64,000 bases of DNA from Lebetimonas natsushimae. Lineage in GTDB: Bacteria > Campylobacterota > Campylobacteria > Campylobacterales > Nautiliaceae. The stretch covers positions 248,001-312,000 of the forward strand of contig NZ_BDME01000002.1 of assembly GCF_002335445.1 (NCBI RefSeq). The letters run 5' to 3'. The translations under genes and the position numbers were made by a program. Under the pieces are notes generated by a model, which had not been told where the DNA came from, ran no database searches, and saw only the letters and a program-made list of their open reading frames with translations. Positions within the stretch are counted from its first letter, which is position 1, and each line of letters opens with the position of its first letter. This document shows, in pieces, positions 1-9,197 of this stretch.

Positions 1-492
<492 letters not shown>

Positions 493-496
493 TATA

Positions 497-525
497 TTGA
501 CAAAAACAAAAAAAAGTAATATAAC
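497..525 (+). promoter_or_regulatory. Sigma70-type promoter for mrp
   Basis: TTGACA at 497-502 and TATAAC at 520-525 are separated by exactly 17 bp, between the thiC stop and the mrp start. The AAGGAG ribosome site at 544-549 follows and serves the GTG start at 555. Confidence 0.7.
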
Positions 526-554
526 CTATTTAAAAATTAATTTAAGGAGTTGAA

Positions 555-1673
555 GTGAAAGAAAAAATTAAAGAACTTTTGCAAAAAGTTGTATATCCTG
601 GATTTAAAAAATCAGTGGTTGATTTTGGATTTGTAAAAGATATTGAGGTAAGCGAAGATGGTAAAAAAACAATTATAACTTATCAAATCCCATCAAGCGA
701 TGATGAGGTGGCTCAAAGATTAAACGATACTACCGTAGAAACTTTAAAAGAAGCTGGAATTGAAGCAACTACTCAAATAATAAGACCTAAAAAACCAAGA
801 GAGACTTCAAGCAGAGGTGTTAATAAAATGCCAAGCGTTAAAAGTTTTGTAATGGTATCTTCCGGAAAAGGCGGGGTTGGTAAAACTACAACCGCCGTTA
901 ATTTAGCGCTAGCTCTTGCAAAAGAAGGTAAAAAAGTGGGAATTTTAGACGGAGACATTTACGGACCGAATGTTGCCAGAATGCTTGGAATGCAGGATAG
1001 AAAACCGGAAGTTGTGGGAAATAAAGTAAAAGCGTTTGAAGTTATGGGAATTAAATTTATGTCTATGGCAAATTTGCTGCCTGAGGGTAAAGCGCTTATG
1101 TGGAGAGGTGCTATGCTTGTAAAAGCGCTTCAACAATTTATGGAAGATGTGGACTGGGGAGAACTTGATATTTTAGTTATAGATATGCCTCCAGGAACCG
1201 GGGATGCTCAAATGACAATGGCACAGCAGGTACCGGTGACTGCAGGGGTGGCGGTAACTACCCCTCAAACAGTGGCAGTAGACGACGCAAAAAGAAGTTT
1301 TGATATGTTTAAACAGCTTCACATTCCGATTGCAGGTGTTATTGAAAATATGAGCGGATTTATCTGTCCAAATTGCGGAATGGAGTATGATATTTTTGGA
1401 AAAGGTGCTGCTGCGAAGTTGGCAAAAGATTATGATACAAAAGTACTTGCACAAATTCCAATTGAACCGGAAATCAGAGAAGGCGGAGATACAGGAAAAC
1501 CTATTGTTGTATCAAGACCCGAGAGTGAGAGTGCAAAAAGATTTTCTAAAGCCGCAAAAGAGTTGATTGAATTTATTGATTATGTGTTGGCTGAAGATTT
1601 GGCCGGAAATGAGATGATTCAGCCAATTTATGGGGTAAACGGCGCTCCTAGTGCTTGCAGCGTAAACAGATAA
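555..1673 (+). CDS. mrp: Mrp/ApbC family iron-sulfur cluster carrier ATPase
   Basis: This 372-residue P-loop ATPase starts at GTG 555, with AAGGAG six bases upstream. The first ~85 residues form a MIP18/DUF59 domain. The deviant Walker A GKGGVGKT follows at about residue 103. The FICPNCG stretch near residue 270 is the CxxC that binds a bridging 4Fe-4S cluster in Mrp/NBP35 proteins. The family carries and delivers Fe-S clusters in the cytosol. It sits just after thiC, itself an Fe-S enzyme; ApbC was first found through thiamine phenotypes, so the adjacency fits. The gene has its own promoter. Domain order and length are normal for the family. Confidence 0.95.
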   Translation: MKEKIKELLQKVVYPGFKKSVVDFGFVKDIEVSEDGKKTIITYQIPSSDDEVAQRLNDTTVETLKEAGIEATTQIIRPKKPRETSSRGVNKMPSVKSFVMVSSGKGGVGKTTTAVNLALALAKEGKKVGILDGDIYGPNVARMLGMQDRKPEVVGNKVKAFEVMGIKFMSMANLLPEGKALMWRGAMLVKALQQFMEDVDWGELDILVIDMPPGTGDAQMTMAQQVPVTAGVAVTTPQTVAVDDAKRSFDMFKQLHIPIAGVIENMSGFICPNCGMEYDIFGKGAAAKLAKDYDTKVLAQIPIEPEIREGGDTGKPIVVSRPESESAKRFSKAAKELIEFIDYVLAEDLAGNEMIQPIYGVNGAPSACSVNR

Positions 1674-1736
1674 CTCTTCTTTTTTCTTCTTTTTATATTT
1701 TTAAAAATATGCTATATTAATAAAAAAAGGCTTTAA

Positions 1737-2504
1737 ATGCTTGAAAAAATCAGAAAAATATATGAATCTAAAAATTTAACAACTCCTTTTGAAAAAGCAC
1801 TTGAGATTTATAATTCTACGCCTTGTTTTAAAATAAATGAAAATGTTTATGATAAAAATCCAAACTGGAATGATGATGTGCATTTTCTAATGCGTCTTAT
1901 TGCAACAGAAAAAATGAAAAAAGTTTTTAAAGCTCTTAAAATTGATATGGACGATCCTAATGTTGCTGAAAATTTAGAAGAGGGGAATATCGGAACCGCC
2001 GGCAGGATTGTAAAAATGTGGAGCGGGAGAGATACAAAAGATGACAGGGAACTTATGGGGGGCAGGTTTAATAAACCTGTAAGACTTGCAAAATTTCCAA
2101 ATGAAATAAGCAGGGATTTTGATAATCCGATAATAAAAGAAGTCGATTTAACGGCGGTTTGTTCTCACCATTTTGCACCTTTTTCCACAAAATTTTCTGA
2201 TAAAGCAAAAATTGTAATCGCTTATATTCCCAAAGATTATGTTTTGGGTATTTCAAAACTTCAAAGGGTGGTTAGATTTATCGCCCAGCGCGGATGGCTT
2301 CAGGAAGATTTGACAAAGGCTATTTATAAAGAAATTTCAAAAACCGCAGAAACCGATGATGTATATGTAAAACTTAAAAACATTAAGCATTCGTGTGAGT
2401 TTCTAAGAGGTGCTTTGAGTGAGAGCGATGGATTTACAACGGAATATTTTGGTGGAAAGTTCAGGAAAAACAGGGATTTGCTTGATTTTGTAAGGAATTA
2501 TTAA
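1737..2504 (+). CDS. folE: GTP cyclohydrolase I
   Basis: A 255-residue protein of the type I GTP cyclohydrolase fold, which makes dihydroneopterin triphosphate from GTP for folate and queuosine-type pathways. The zinc-site CSHHFAPF replaces the classical CEHH; it is followed by AYIPKDYVLGISKLQRVVRFIAQR, the canonical pterin-site helix, and by HSCEFLRGA carrying the second zinc cysteine. The N-terminal ~70 residues are longer than in E. coli FolE (about 220 residues). Its TAA overlaps the addB ATG (TAATG), so the two are co-transcribed. The other pterin gene in the window, folK, lies far away at 60.7 kb. An extended -10-like TGCTATATT lies upstream at about 1710. Confidence 0.88.
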   Translation: MLEKIRKIYESKNLTTPFEKALEIYNSTPCFKINENVYDKNPNWNDDVHFLMRLIATEKMKKVFKALKIDMDDPNVAENLEEGNIGTAGRIVKMWSGRDTKDDRELMGGRFNKPVRLAKFPNEISRDFDNPIIKEVDLTAVCSHHFAPFSTKFSDKAKIVIAYIPKDYVLGISKLQRVVRFIAQRGWLQEDLTKAIYKEISKTAETDDVYVKLKNIKHSCEFLRGALSESDGFTTEYFGGKFRKNRDLLDFVRNY

Positions 2505-4747
2505 TGAATTTAAAAATTTTCACCACATCACGTCAGATAAAAAAATGGTTGGAGAATAAGGATAATCAGTTTCTTGATAAATTTTATACGTTAGGGGAGT
2601 TTTTAGGAAAAATTGTTGTGGTTGATGGTAAAAAGTTTATTGACGAGGATTTAAGGAAAAAGTATCTTTTTGATGCCATTAAAAATATAGATGTTGAGAA
2701 GCTTGGAATCAGCAGGGATTTTGTAAATTTTTTTAATGATTCTAATTTTATTTTTTCTTTTTTTAATGAACTTTTTTTAGAAGATGTGGATATTGATGAT
2801 GTAATTTTGAGTGATGTTTATCTGGATTATGAAAAACACTTGGAAATTTTAAAAGAAATTAGAAAAAATTATGAAAAATTGCTGGACGTTGACGGTTATA
2901 TTGATAAATTTTTAATTAAAGATTTCAGGATTAATGACGGATTGCTTGATGGAATTGATAAGATTGAGATGGTGTTAGACGGATATTTGAGCAAGTTTGA
3001 TTTAAAAGTGCTTGAAAAAATAGATAAACCAATTGAAATAACTTTCAGTGTGGATAAATTTAATAAATCGCTTATTGAGAAATCTTTAAAAGTTGCCGTG
3101 GATGAAGGATATAAATATAAATATGATTTTAAAAATCAAAAACTAGAAAAAATTAAAGAAATTAAAAACAAGCCGGATATTGAAATAGCGTATTTTAGTG
3201 ACAGGATAAATCAGGTAAATTTTGTTTTTGGGCAGATTGCGAAAATGGTGGATGAAGGAATAAGCCCTGAGAAAATAGCGGTAATTCTGCCTGAAGAGGA
3301 ATTTAGTGAATTTTTAGGACTTTTTGATAAATACGAAAACTTAAATTTTGCAATGGGGGAAAGTTTTATAAAAAGCAATCTTTTTATCAAATTAAAAGCA
3401 ATTTATGATTATCTGATAAGCAATGATGAAATGTCGTACAAAAAATGTGAAGATGTGATTGAAGATTTTAAAAATTATGATTTAATCGGTTTTATTGAAA
3501 AAACAGCCAGCAATAAAGAGAGAAAAGTTATAGATGAAGAGCTTTTTAAACTTAAAAAATTTGAAAATTTATTTAATGATAAAAAAGAGTTTTTATATTT
3601 TGTGCTTGAGAGGTTTAAAAATTTAACTTTTGATGATGTTTACAGCGGAAAAGTTACCTGTATGGGTGTGCTTGAAAGCAGAGGAATGGAGTTTGACGGG
3701 GTAATTATTATTGATTTTAATGAGGATATAGTCCCAAGGGTAAGTGAGAGTGATTTGTTTTTGAATACATTTATTAGAAAAACGGCAAAACTTCCAACAA
3801 GGTTTGATAGGGAAAATCTCCAAAAGCATTATTATTACCAGCTTATATACAATGCCAAAAAAGTAGCACTTAGTTATGTAAAAAATGAAGAAAAAGCTCC
3901 AAGCAGATTTTTATACGAACTAGGATTTGATCTGGGAAAAAGTTCAGACGAAATATATAAGGAAGTGGTTTATAAATATTCTCGAGAAAAAGAAGTAGCA
4001 AAATATGATGATGAATTTGAAATAAAATATCCTCTTTATCCAACCACTTTAAAAACACTGCTTGAATGCCCTAAAAAATACTATTTTTCTAAAATTTTAA
4101 AAATTGAAAATGAAATTGAAAGTGAAGATGAATTTTTTGGAAATATTTTTCACGAAGCGGTGGCCGAGGCTGTAAAAAATAAAGATAAAATAGACAGTTC
4201 CGATGGGTATTTTAAGTTTTTAATGGAAGAAACAACCAAAAGAATAAGTAATAAAAAGCTTCTTTTTGATGTATTGGTAGAGTGGGAAGATAAAATTAAA
4301 GTTTTTTGTGAGAGCGATTTTGAAGAGATGAAATACAGTGATAATTTGGTAGAAGAAAATATAAAGTTTGTTTTTGAAATAAAAGAGCTTGCGGCAAGAG
4401 CTGATAGGATAGATATCAAAGATAATGAAGTGGTATTGATTGATTATAAAACATCTAAAAATGCTAAGAAAACAGAAGAGTATATTTATGATTTTCAAAC
4501 AACTTTTTATTATTTATGGGCTAAAGAAAAATTTCCTGAAAAAAATATAAAAACTTTTATTTGGGATATAGCAAATGCTAAAAAAATTCCCGGTGTTTTG
4601 AAAGTTGAAGGCTTAAAAGAAATATTAAATAATTTGCCTAAAAAAATAAAAATGGCAGAAGATATAATGATGGATGATAAATTAATAAAAAAAGCCAGTG
4701 ATATTTGCAGGTGGTGTGATTATAAAACTGCATGTGGGAGAGACTGA
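2504..4747 (+). CDS. addB: AddB-like subunit of the AddAB helicase-nuclease (PD-(D/E)XK, Fe-S)
   Basis: 747 residues, much shorter than Firmicute AddB, as is usual in Campylobacterota. No Walker A is visible near the N-terminus, so helicase activity probably resides in AddA. Around residue 380 the CMGVLESRGMEFDGVIIIDF stretch matches the helicase-like VI region. The C-terminal nuclease is intact: one cysteine in LLECPKKYYF (about residue 522), the nuclease core VVLIDYKTSK (about residue 645), and the last three cysteines in CRWCDYKTAC at the very end, together forming the 4Fe-4S clamp of AddB-type nucleases. It starts by one-base overlap with folE and is followed directly by addA. The complex processes double-strand breaks for RecA loading. 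Confidence 0.9.
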   Translation: MNLKIFTTSRQIKKWLENKDNQFLDKFYTLGEFLGKIVVVDGKKFIDEDLRKKYLFDAIKNIDVEKLGISRDFVNFFNDSNFIFSFFNELFLEDVDIDDVILSDVYLDYEKHLEILKEIRKNYEKLLDVDGYIDKFLIKDFRINDGLLDGIDKIEMVLDGYLSKFDLKVLEKIDKPIEITFSVDKFNKSLIEKSLKVAVDEGYKYKYDFKNQKLEKIKEIKNKPDIEIAYFSDRINQVNFVFGQIAKMVDEGISPEKIAVILPEEEFSEFLGLFDKYENLNFAMGESFIKSNLFIKLKAIYDYLISNDEMSYKKCEDVIEDFKNYDLIGFIEKTASNKERKVIDEELFKLKKFENLFNDKKEFLYFVLERFKNLTFDDVYSGKVTCMGVLESRGMEFDGVIIIDFNEDIVPRVSESDLFLNTFIRKTAKLPTRFDRENLQKHYYYQLIYNAKKVALSYVKNEEKAPSRFLYELGFDLGKSSDEIYKEVVYKYSREKEVAKYDDEFEIKYPLYPTTLKTLLECPKKYYFSKILKIENEIESEDEFFGNIFHEAVAEAVKNKDKIDSSDGYFKFLMEETTKRISNKKLLFDVLVEWEDKIKVFCESDFEEMKYSDNLVEENIKFVFEIKELAARADRIDIKDNEVVLIDYKTSKNAKKTEEYIYDFQTTFYYLWAKEKFPEKNIKTFIWDIANAKKIPGVLKVEGLKEILNNLPKKIKMAEDIMMDDKLIKKASDICRWCDYKTACGRD

Positions 4748-4800
4748 GTTAATGTAAAATGGATAATGAAAAATGAAGAGTGAAAAACTGATAGATGAAA
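4748..4800 (+). repeat. Degenerate heptamer array between addB and addA
   Basis: Period-7 units of the type taaaatg/gataatg/aaaaatg/aagagtg run from just after the addB stop across the first annotated codons of addA. The array supplies the ATG at 4773, which makes the true addA start uncertain. Confidence 0.7.
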
Positions 4801-7478
4801 AAAGGAATATGATGAAGAAATTATTAAGCGTTGAGGCAAGTGCGGGGAGCGGAAAAACATTCAGGCTTGCAAACAGATACATTTCACTTTTAAATTTGGA
4901 TAATCCTGTAAATATTGTTGCCATTACTTTTACAAATAAAGCCGCAAATGAAATGAAAGAGAGAATTGTTAAATTTTTATTTCTGTTAAAAAAAAATGAT
5001 GAAGAGTTAGACGAAAAAGAAAGGAATGAAAAAAATAATATTATCAATATGGTTTGTAATGAATTAGGAATAAATAAAAAAGAATTATTATATAAAATTG
5101 ATTATTTGATTAAATTATTTTTGACAAACGATAATAATATTCAAACAATCGATTCATTTATTAATAAAATTTTGAGAAAATTTAGTTTTTATGCCGGAAT
5201 CAGGAGTAATTTTGATGTTGGAGATATAAATATAGATAATGTTTTTAACGAGTTTTTGAAAAGTTTAGATACTTATGAATTCAATAAATTGATTGAAATT
5301 GCAAAAAAAGAGGAAAAATTTACATCTCTTTTAGAGTTTTTTGAAAATTTGTATGAAAAAGATAAAGAAATTAAAAAAATAATGGAAAATGTAAAATGGA
5401 GAATAAAAAATGAAAATAATGTAATGGAAGAGATAGAGAAAATTAAAAATAGTTTTATTTTGGCTACGGCCGAATGTAAACAGGTTAATAATTTTTTTAA
5501 AAAAAACATATATGAAATGCTGAAAGTTAAAACAATTCCTTCTTTTTTGGAAAACGGGTCTTTGGAAAAAGTGAGGGGATTTAAAAAATGTTATGAACCC
5601 TGGATGGATAGAGAATTTGAAAAACTTATTGAATATATAAAAATTTATTTTAATTTCAAAGAAAAAATATTTTTTAAAAACCTGTTTTATTTTTATGAAA
5701 AATATAAAAATTTAAAATGGAAAATAAAAAATGAGGAAAATATTTTTTCTTTTAAGGATATTGAACATTTGGTTTATTATCTCTTGCGGGAAAATAAAAT
5801 AGATAAAGATTTTTTATATTTCAGACTCGATTCAAAAATAAATCATATTTTAATGGATGAGTTTCAGGATACTTCCATTACCCAGTGGGAAATATTTGAG
5901 CCTTTGGTGGATGAGATTGCAAGCGGAGTTGGTAGGAGTGAAGAGAGGAGTTTTTTTTATGTGGGTGATGTAAAACAGGCTATTTACAGATTCAGAGGAG
6001 GGAATAAAGAGCTTTTCAGCGAAGTTGCGAACAGGTATAAACCCTTTGGGCTTGAAGTTGAAAAGCTTGATACAAATTTCAGAAGTGCAAAAAATATAGT
6101 AAATTTTGTAAATGAAAAATTTGGTCTTAATGAAAAAGCACATTCTGATAAGAACGGCTATGTAGAAGTGGACGAAATAGAAAAAGAGAATGCATTTGAG
6201 AAGGTGTATGAAAAAATTGAATTTTTAAATAAAAACGGGGTAAAAGATAAAGATATTGCTGTTTTAGTTTTTACAAACGATGATATCTTAAATTTAGCCG
6301 AATTTTTGGAAAACAAAGGTAAAAAAGTGGTAACGGCTAAAAAAGCCGAGGTTAAAACCCAGCCAAGTGCAAAAGCAATTATTTCGCTTATGAAATATCT
6401 GCATAACAAAAAGTTAAAAATTGAAAAATTAAATTTTTTATCATTAATAGGTAAAAAATGGAACGAAGAAGAGTTTGATATAAAAATTCAGCGTCCTGTT
6501 AAAATGATAAAAGAGATAATGGATAAAAATGATTTAGTGGATGAAGCAAGTCTTAAACTATTATATTATTCAAGCAGATATGATACTTTAGAAGATTTTG
6601 TAAATGATATAGAAAATTTCAGTGAGGAACTTCCATATAAAGAGTTTGACGGGATTACTATTATTACCATTCATAAAAGCAAAGGGCTTGAGTTTGATAA
6701 TGTAATAGTGCTTGACAGGCTTACAAAAGAAATGTCGGATAGGGGTAATATTCTGTTTTATTATGAAAATGCCAGATTAAAAGAGATAAAACTTAAGATT
6801 CCAAACAGGGAAATAATAGATCCTGAATACAGGATAATAAAACAGAATGAAGAAAAATTAGTTCTTGAAGATAAAAAAAATGTGGAATATGTGGCTTTTA
6901 CAAGAGCTAAAAATTCTTTGATTATTTTAAAAAGAAATGATAAAAGCATATTTTTAACAGATCTTGAAAAAATCCAAATTGGAGAGGTTATCCCCTCAAG
7001 CGGTAATAAATATAATGTTATTTTAGAAAAAATAAAAGTTAAACTAAGAAATTACGGAAAACAGGAAGTTAAAGTTGATGAGGAAGAATACAAGCCAAAT
7101 GATTATGAAGCCATATTTTTAGGAAATGCACTTCATTATTCTTTTGAATGCGAAGATTTAGAGGCGGTTAGAAATATTTACGGTGATTTTTGTAATATAG
7201 AAGAAGTTAAAAAACTTTATAAAAAATCAAAAAATAAACTGCCAAACGGTAAAAAAGAAGTTCCTTTTATTTATAACAAAAAAGTGGGTAGGATAGATTT
7301 ACTTGTGGAAGAAGATGACGGATTTATCATAATTGATTATAAATCTACAAAACCTAATGATATAAGAGGATATGAAAAACAGGTAAGGCATTATATTGAG
7401 GTTGTGGAAAATTTAACCGCCAAAAAAGCAAAAGGATATCTGTTTTATATAGATATTCAAAAAAAAGAAAAGGTATAA
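4773..7478 (+). CDS. addA: AddA-like UvrD-family helicase-nuclease, RecBCD/AddAB pathway
   Basis: A superfamily 1 helicase with a C-terminal RecB-type nuclease, 901 residues. Motifs in order: Walker A ASAGSGKT (about residue 24), Walker B MDEFQDTS (about 360), LDTNFRSAKN, IHKSKGLEFDNV (about 633), YVAFTRAK (about 707), and the nuclease core GRIDLLVEEDDGFIIIDYKS near 850. With AddB it resects DNA ends. The start is ambiguous: ATG 4773 lies inside a heptamer repeat, while ATG 4809/4812 has AAAGGA just upstream and gives MKKLLSVEASAGSGKT, the more typical N-terminus. Two internal stretches (residues about 202-218 and 313-323) are encoded by the same heptamer repeat and read as near-identical peptides, VKWRIKNENN and LKWKIKNEEN. 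Confidence 0.92.
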   Translation: MKSEKLIDEKRNMMKKLLSVEASAGSGKTFRLANRYISLLNLDNPVNIVAITFTNKAANEMKERIVKFLFLLKKNDEELDEKERNEKNNIINMVCNELGINKKELLYKIDYLIKLFLTNDNNIQTIDSFINKILRKFSFYAGIRSNFDVGDINIDNVFNEFLKSLDTYEFNKLIEIAKKEEKFTSLLEFFENLYEKDKEIKKIMENVKWRIKNENNVMEEIEKIKNSFILATAECKQVNNFFKKNIYEMLKVKTIPSFLENGSLEKVRGFKKCYEPWMDREFEKLIEYIKIYFNFKEKIFFKNLFYFYEKYKNLKWKIKNEENIFSFKDIEHLVYYLLRENKIDKDFLYFRLDSKINHILMDEFQDTSITQWEIFEPLVDEIASGVGRSEERSFFYVGDVKQAIYRFRGGNKELFSEVANRYKPFGLEVEKLDTNFRSAKNIVNFVNEKFGLNEKAHSDKNGYVEVDEIEKENAFEKVYEKIEFLNKNGVKDKDIAVLVFTNDDILNLAEFLENKGKKVVTAKKAEVKTQPSAKAIISLMKYLHNKKLKIEKLNFLSLIGKKWNEEEFDIKIQRPVKMIKEIMDKNDLVDEASLKLLYYSSRYDTLEDFVNDIENFSEELPYKEFDGITIITIHKSKGLEFDNVIVLDRLTKEMSDRGNILFYYENARLKEIKLKIPNREIIDPEYRIIKQNEEKLVLEDKKNVEYVAFTRAKNSLIILKRNDKSIFLTDLEKIQIGEVIPSSGNKYNVILEKIKVKLRNYGKQEVKVDEEEYKPNDYEAIFLGNALHYSFECEDLEAVRNIYGDFCNIEEVKKLYKKSKNKLPNGKKEVPFIYNKKVGRIDLLVEEDDGFIIIDYKSTKPNDIRGYEKQVRHYIEVVENLTAKKAKGYLFYIDIQKKEKV
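5379..5427 (+). repeat. Heptamer array inside addA (first copy)
   Basis: Seven consecutive 7-base units (aataatg, gaaaatg, taaaatg, gagaata, aaaaatg, aaaataa, tgtaatg) lie in frame within addA and encode a lysine/asparagine-rich stretch around residues 202-218. They match the intergenic arrays. Confidence 0.65.
5711..5741 (+). repeat. Heptamer array inside addA (second copy)
   Basis: Units taaaatg, gaaaata, aaaaatg, aggaaaa give a second copy of the peptide seen 330 bp upstream (LKWKIKNEEN here, VKWRIKNENN there). It is shorter and more decayed than the first copy. Confidence 0.55.
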
Positions 7479-7479
7479 A

Positions 7480-7641
7480 ATGTGTATGCCGAGAATTTTT
7501 TGCGGGAAAAAACTCGTTGATGGAAAAGTTGAGAATAAAAAAAATAGAAAAAACCAATGTGATAATAAAAAGTTCAATAAAAAATATATAAACCAGGCAA
7601 GTGTGGAATTTGAAAATGAAGATACTTATAAGCGCGATTGA
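7480..7641 (+). CDS. Possible 53-residue Cys/Lys-rich small protein overlapping lpxB
   Basis: An ATG one base after the addA stop opens a 53-residue frame beginning MCMPRIFCGKK and ending in TGA at 7639-7641, inside the first codons of lpxB in another frame. It contains three cysteines and is rich in Lys and Asn. It fills the only gap of more than 100 bp between addA and lpxB. No clear ribosome site is present, although translational coupling to addA is possible. I do not recognise a family. It may be a real small gene or simply an open frame in AT-rich DNA; confidence is low. Confidence 0.3.
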   Translation: MCMPRIFCGKKLVDGKVENKKNRKNQCDNKKFNKKYINQASVEFENEDTYKRD

Positions 7642-8653
7642 ACCGAGTGCAAACCTGCATTTAAAAGAAGTTTTGAATAAATTGAAAATGAATAATGGAA
7701 AATGGGAAATTGAGGGAATTTTTGATAAAAATTTAGGAGAGCCCATAATTGACAGTAATGAATTTAATGTAATGGGATTTTTTGATGTGTTGCCTAAAAT
7801 TAAACTTGCAAAAAACACTATTGAAAAATTAACTGAAATGAGCAAAGATGCAGATAAAATTTTACTTATTGATGCACCTTCTTTTAATTTAAGACTTGCC
7901 AGATCAATTAAGAAGCACTGTCCGAATAAAGAAATAATTTATTATATTCTGCCAAAAGTTTGGGCATGGAAAAAAGGAAGAATTAAAGATGTCAATAAAT
8001 ATATAGATAAAAAGGCTTATATTTTTCCTTTTGAAAAAGAGTATTGGAAGGATGGAATATATGTGGGAAATCCCTTACTTGATGAAATAAAAGAATTTAG
8101 AGACAGCGAAGAAAAAGGAAATGTGGCTTTTCTGCCGGGCAGCAGGAAGAGTGAAATCAAATCTCTTATGCCAATTTTCAGGGAACTTGCAAAAAAAATA
8201 AATAAGAGGAAAATATTGGTTGTTCATCCTGTATATAAGGATAGAATCGAAGAAATTTACGGAGATGTCAGAGATTTTGAAATAGAATTTCATACAAAAG
8301 AGGTTTTACTTAAAAGTGATTTTGCCTATATCTGTTCCGGTACCGCAACACTTGAAGCTGCAATTATTGGCATTCCTTTTGTTTTAATGTATAAGGCGAG
8401 AGAAATAGAGTATCTGATAGCCAAAATGCTGGTTAAATTAAATTATGTTGGACTTGCGAATATAATATTTGAGAGGGAAAATTTAGGGGAGTTTCATAAG
8501 GAATATTTGCAAAAATTTGATATAAATTTACTTTTAAATGATTATAAAAAAGCAACTTTAAGCGAATTTAGAGAAAAATCTAAAAAATTAAGAGAAATTT
8601 TGAAATACGGTAGCAGCGAAAATATTGTAAAACTGTTAAATGGGGAAATTTGA
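7616..8653 (+). CDS. lpxB: Lipid-A-disaccharide synthase
   Basis: A GT19 glycosyltransferase that condenses UDP-2,3-diacylglucosamine with lipid X to form the tetra-acyl disaccharide of lipid A at the inner membrane. I chose ATG 7616 (MKILISAIEPSANLHL), which gives 345 residues with the canonical (S/A)xxEPSA(N/G) start; an in-frame ATG at 7601 adds five unlikely residues. Family blocks include YYILPKVWAWKKGRIKD, FLPGSRKSEI and YICSGTATLEAAIIGIPFVLMYKA. A heptamer repeat encodes residues about 22-33 (LKMNNGKWEIEG), where other LpxB proteins are shorter or different. It is followed by greA, a pairing I recall from other Campylobacterota. Confidence 0.93.
   Translation: MKILISAIEPSANLHLKEVLNKLKMNNGKWEIEGIFDKNLGEPIIDSNEFNVMGFFDVLPKIKLAKNTIEKLTEMSKDADKILLIDAPSFNLRLARSIKKHCPNKEIIYYILPKVWAWKKGRIKDVNKYIDKKAYIFPFEKEYWKDGIYVGNPLLDEIKEFRDSEEKGNVAFLPGSRKSEIKSLMPIFRELAKKINKRKILVVHPVYKDRIEEIYGDVRDFEIEFHTKEVLLKSDFAYICSGTATLEAAIIGIPFVLMYKAREIEYLIAKMLVKLNYVGLANIIFERENLGEFHKEYLQKFDINLLLNDYKKATLSEFREKSKKLREILKYGSSENIVKLLNGEI
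7681..7715 (+). repeat. Heptamer array inside lpxB
   Basis: The units ttgaaaa, tgaataa, tggaaaa, tgggaaa, ttgaggg keep period 7 and resemble the intergenic arrays (for example 9163-9195). They code for the segment KLKMNNGKWEIEG. Confidence 0.55.
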
Positions 8654-8659
8654 TATAAT
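8651..8659 (+). promoter_or_regulatory. Extended -10 promoter element for greA
   Basis: TGATATAAT (a TGN plus perfect TATAAT) overlaps the end of lpxB 21 bases before the greA ATG. No good -35 hexamer is visible at 17 bp, as is common for extended -10 promoters in this group. Confidence 0.45.
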
Positions 8660-8679
8660 TTTTACAAAAAAGGGTGTAG

Positions 8680-9165
8680 ATGAAAGAACCGATGACCAAA
8701 TATGGATATGAAAAGTTATCAAAGGAACTTGAATACTTAAAAACAGTGGCGAGACCCGAAGTTGCAAAAGAAATTGATGCAGCAAGGGAACTTGGGGATT
8801 TAAAAGAAAATGCAGAATATCATGCGGCAAGGGAAAAACAGGCTCATATTGAAAGAAGAATAGCGGAACTTAGCGATATATTAAGCAGAGCCGTAGTGGT
8901 AGACCCGACTGAACATGCTCATAACAGGGTGGCATTTGGGAGCACTGTGTATTTGATTGATTTGGACAGTGATGAAGAGATTAAATATACAATCGTTGGA
9001 GGACCTGAAGCAAATCCTGAAAAAGGGCTGATTTCTTATAATTCTCCGCTTGCGAAGGCTTTAATCGGAAAAGAAGTCGGAGATGAGGTTGAGGTTAATC
9101 TGCCAGGAGGTGAGAAAGTTTATGAAATAGATAAAATCTGTTATGAAGATATATGTTTTACTTAA
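8680..9165 (+). CDS. greA: Transcription elongation factor GreA
   Basis: 161 residues, the normal GreA length. The N-terminal coiled coil (residues 1-75) begins MTKYGYEKLSKELEYL and carries the tip acidic pair in AARELGDLKENAEYHAA, the signature that reaches into the RNA polymerase secondary channel to promote transcript cleavage. The C-terminal globular half includes YTIVGGPEANPEKGLISYNSPLAKALIGK, the FKBP-like fold conserved in the family. It has its own extended -10 element and is followed by a heptamer repeat and dut. The start ATG 8680 is preceded by AAGGGTG. Four extra residues precede the usual MTKYG start, so ATG 8692 is an alternative. Confidence 0.95.
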   Translation: MKEPMTKYGYEKLSKELEYLKTVARPEVAKEIDAARELGDLKENAEYHAAREKQAHIERRIAELSDILSRAVVVDPTEHAHNRVAFGSTVYLIDLDSDEEIKYTIVGGPEANPEKGLISYNSPLAKALIGKEVGDEVEVNLPGGEKVYEIDKICYEDICFT

Positions 9166-9195
9166 TGAAAAATGGATAATGGAAAATAAGGAATG
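9163..9195 (+). repeat. Heptamer array between greA and dut
   Basis: Units aatgaaa, aatggat, aatggaa, aataagg follow the greA stop at exact period 7 and run into the dut ribosome site (AAGGA). Confidence 0.7.
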
Positions 9196-9197
9196 AT

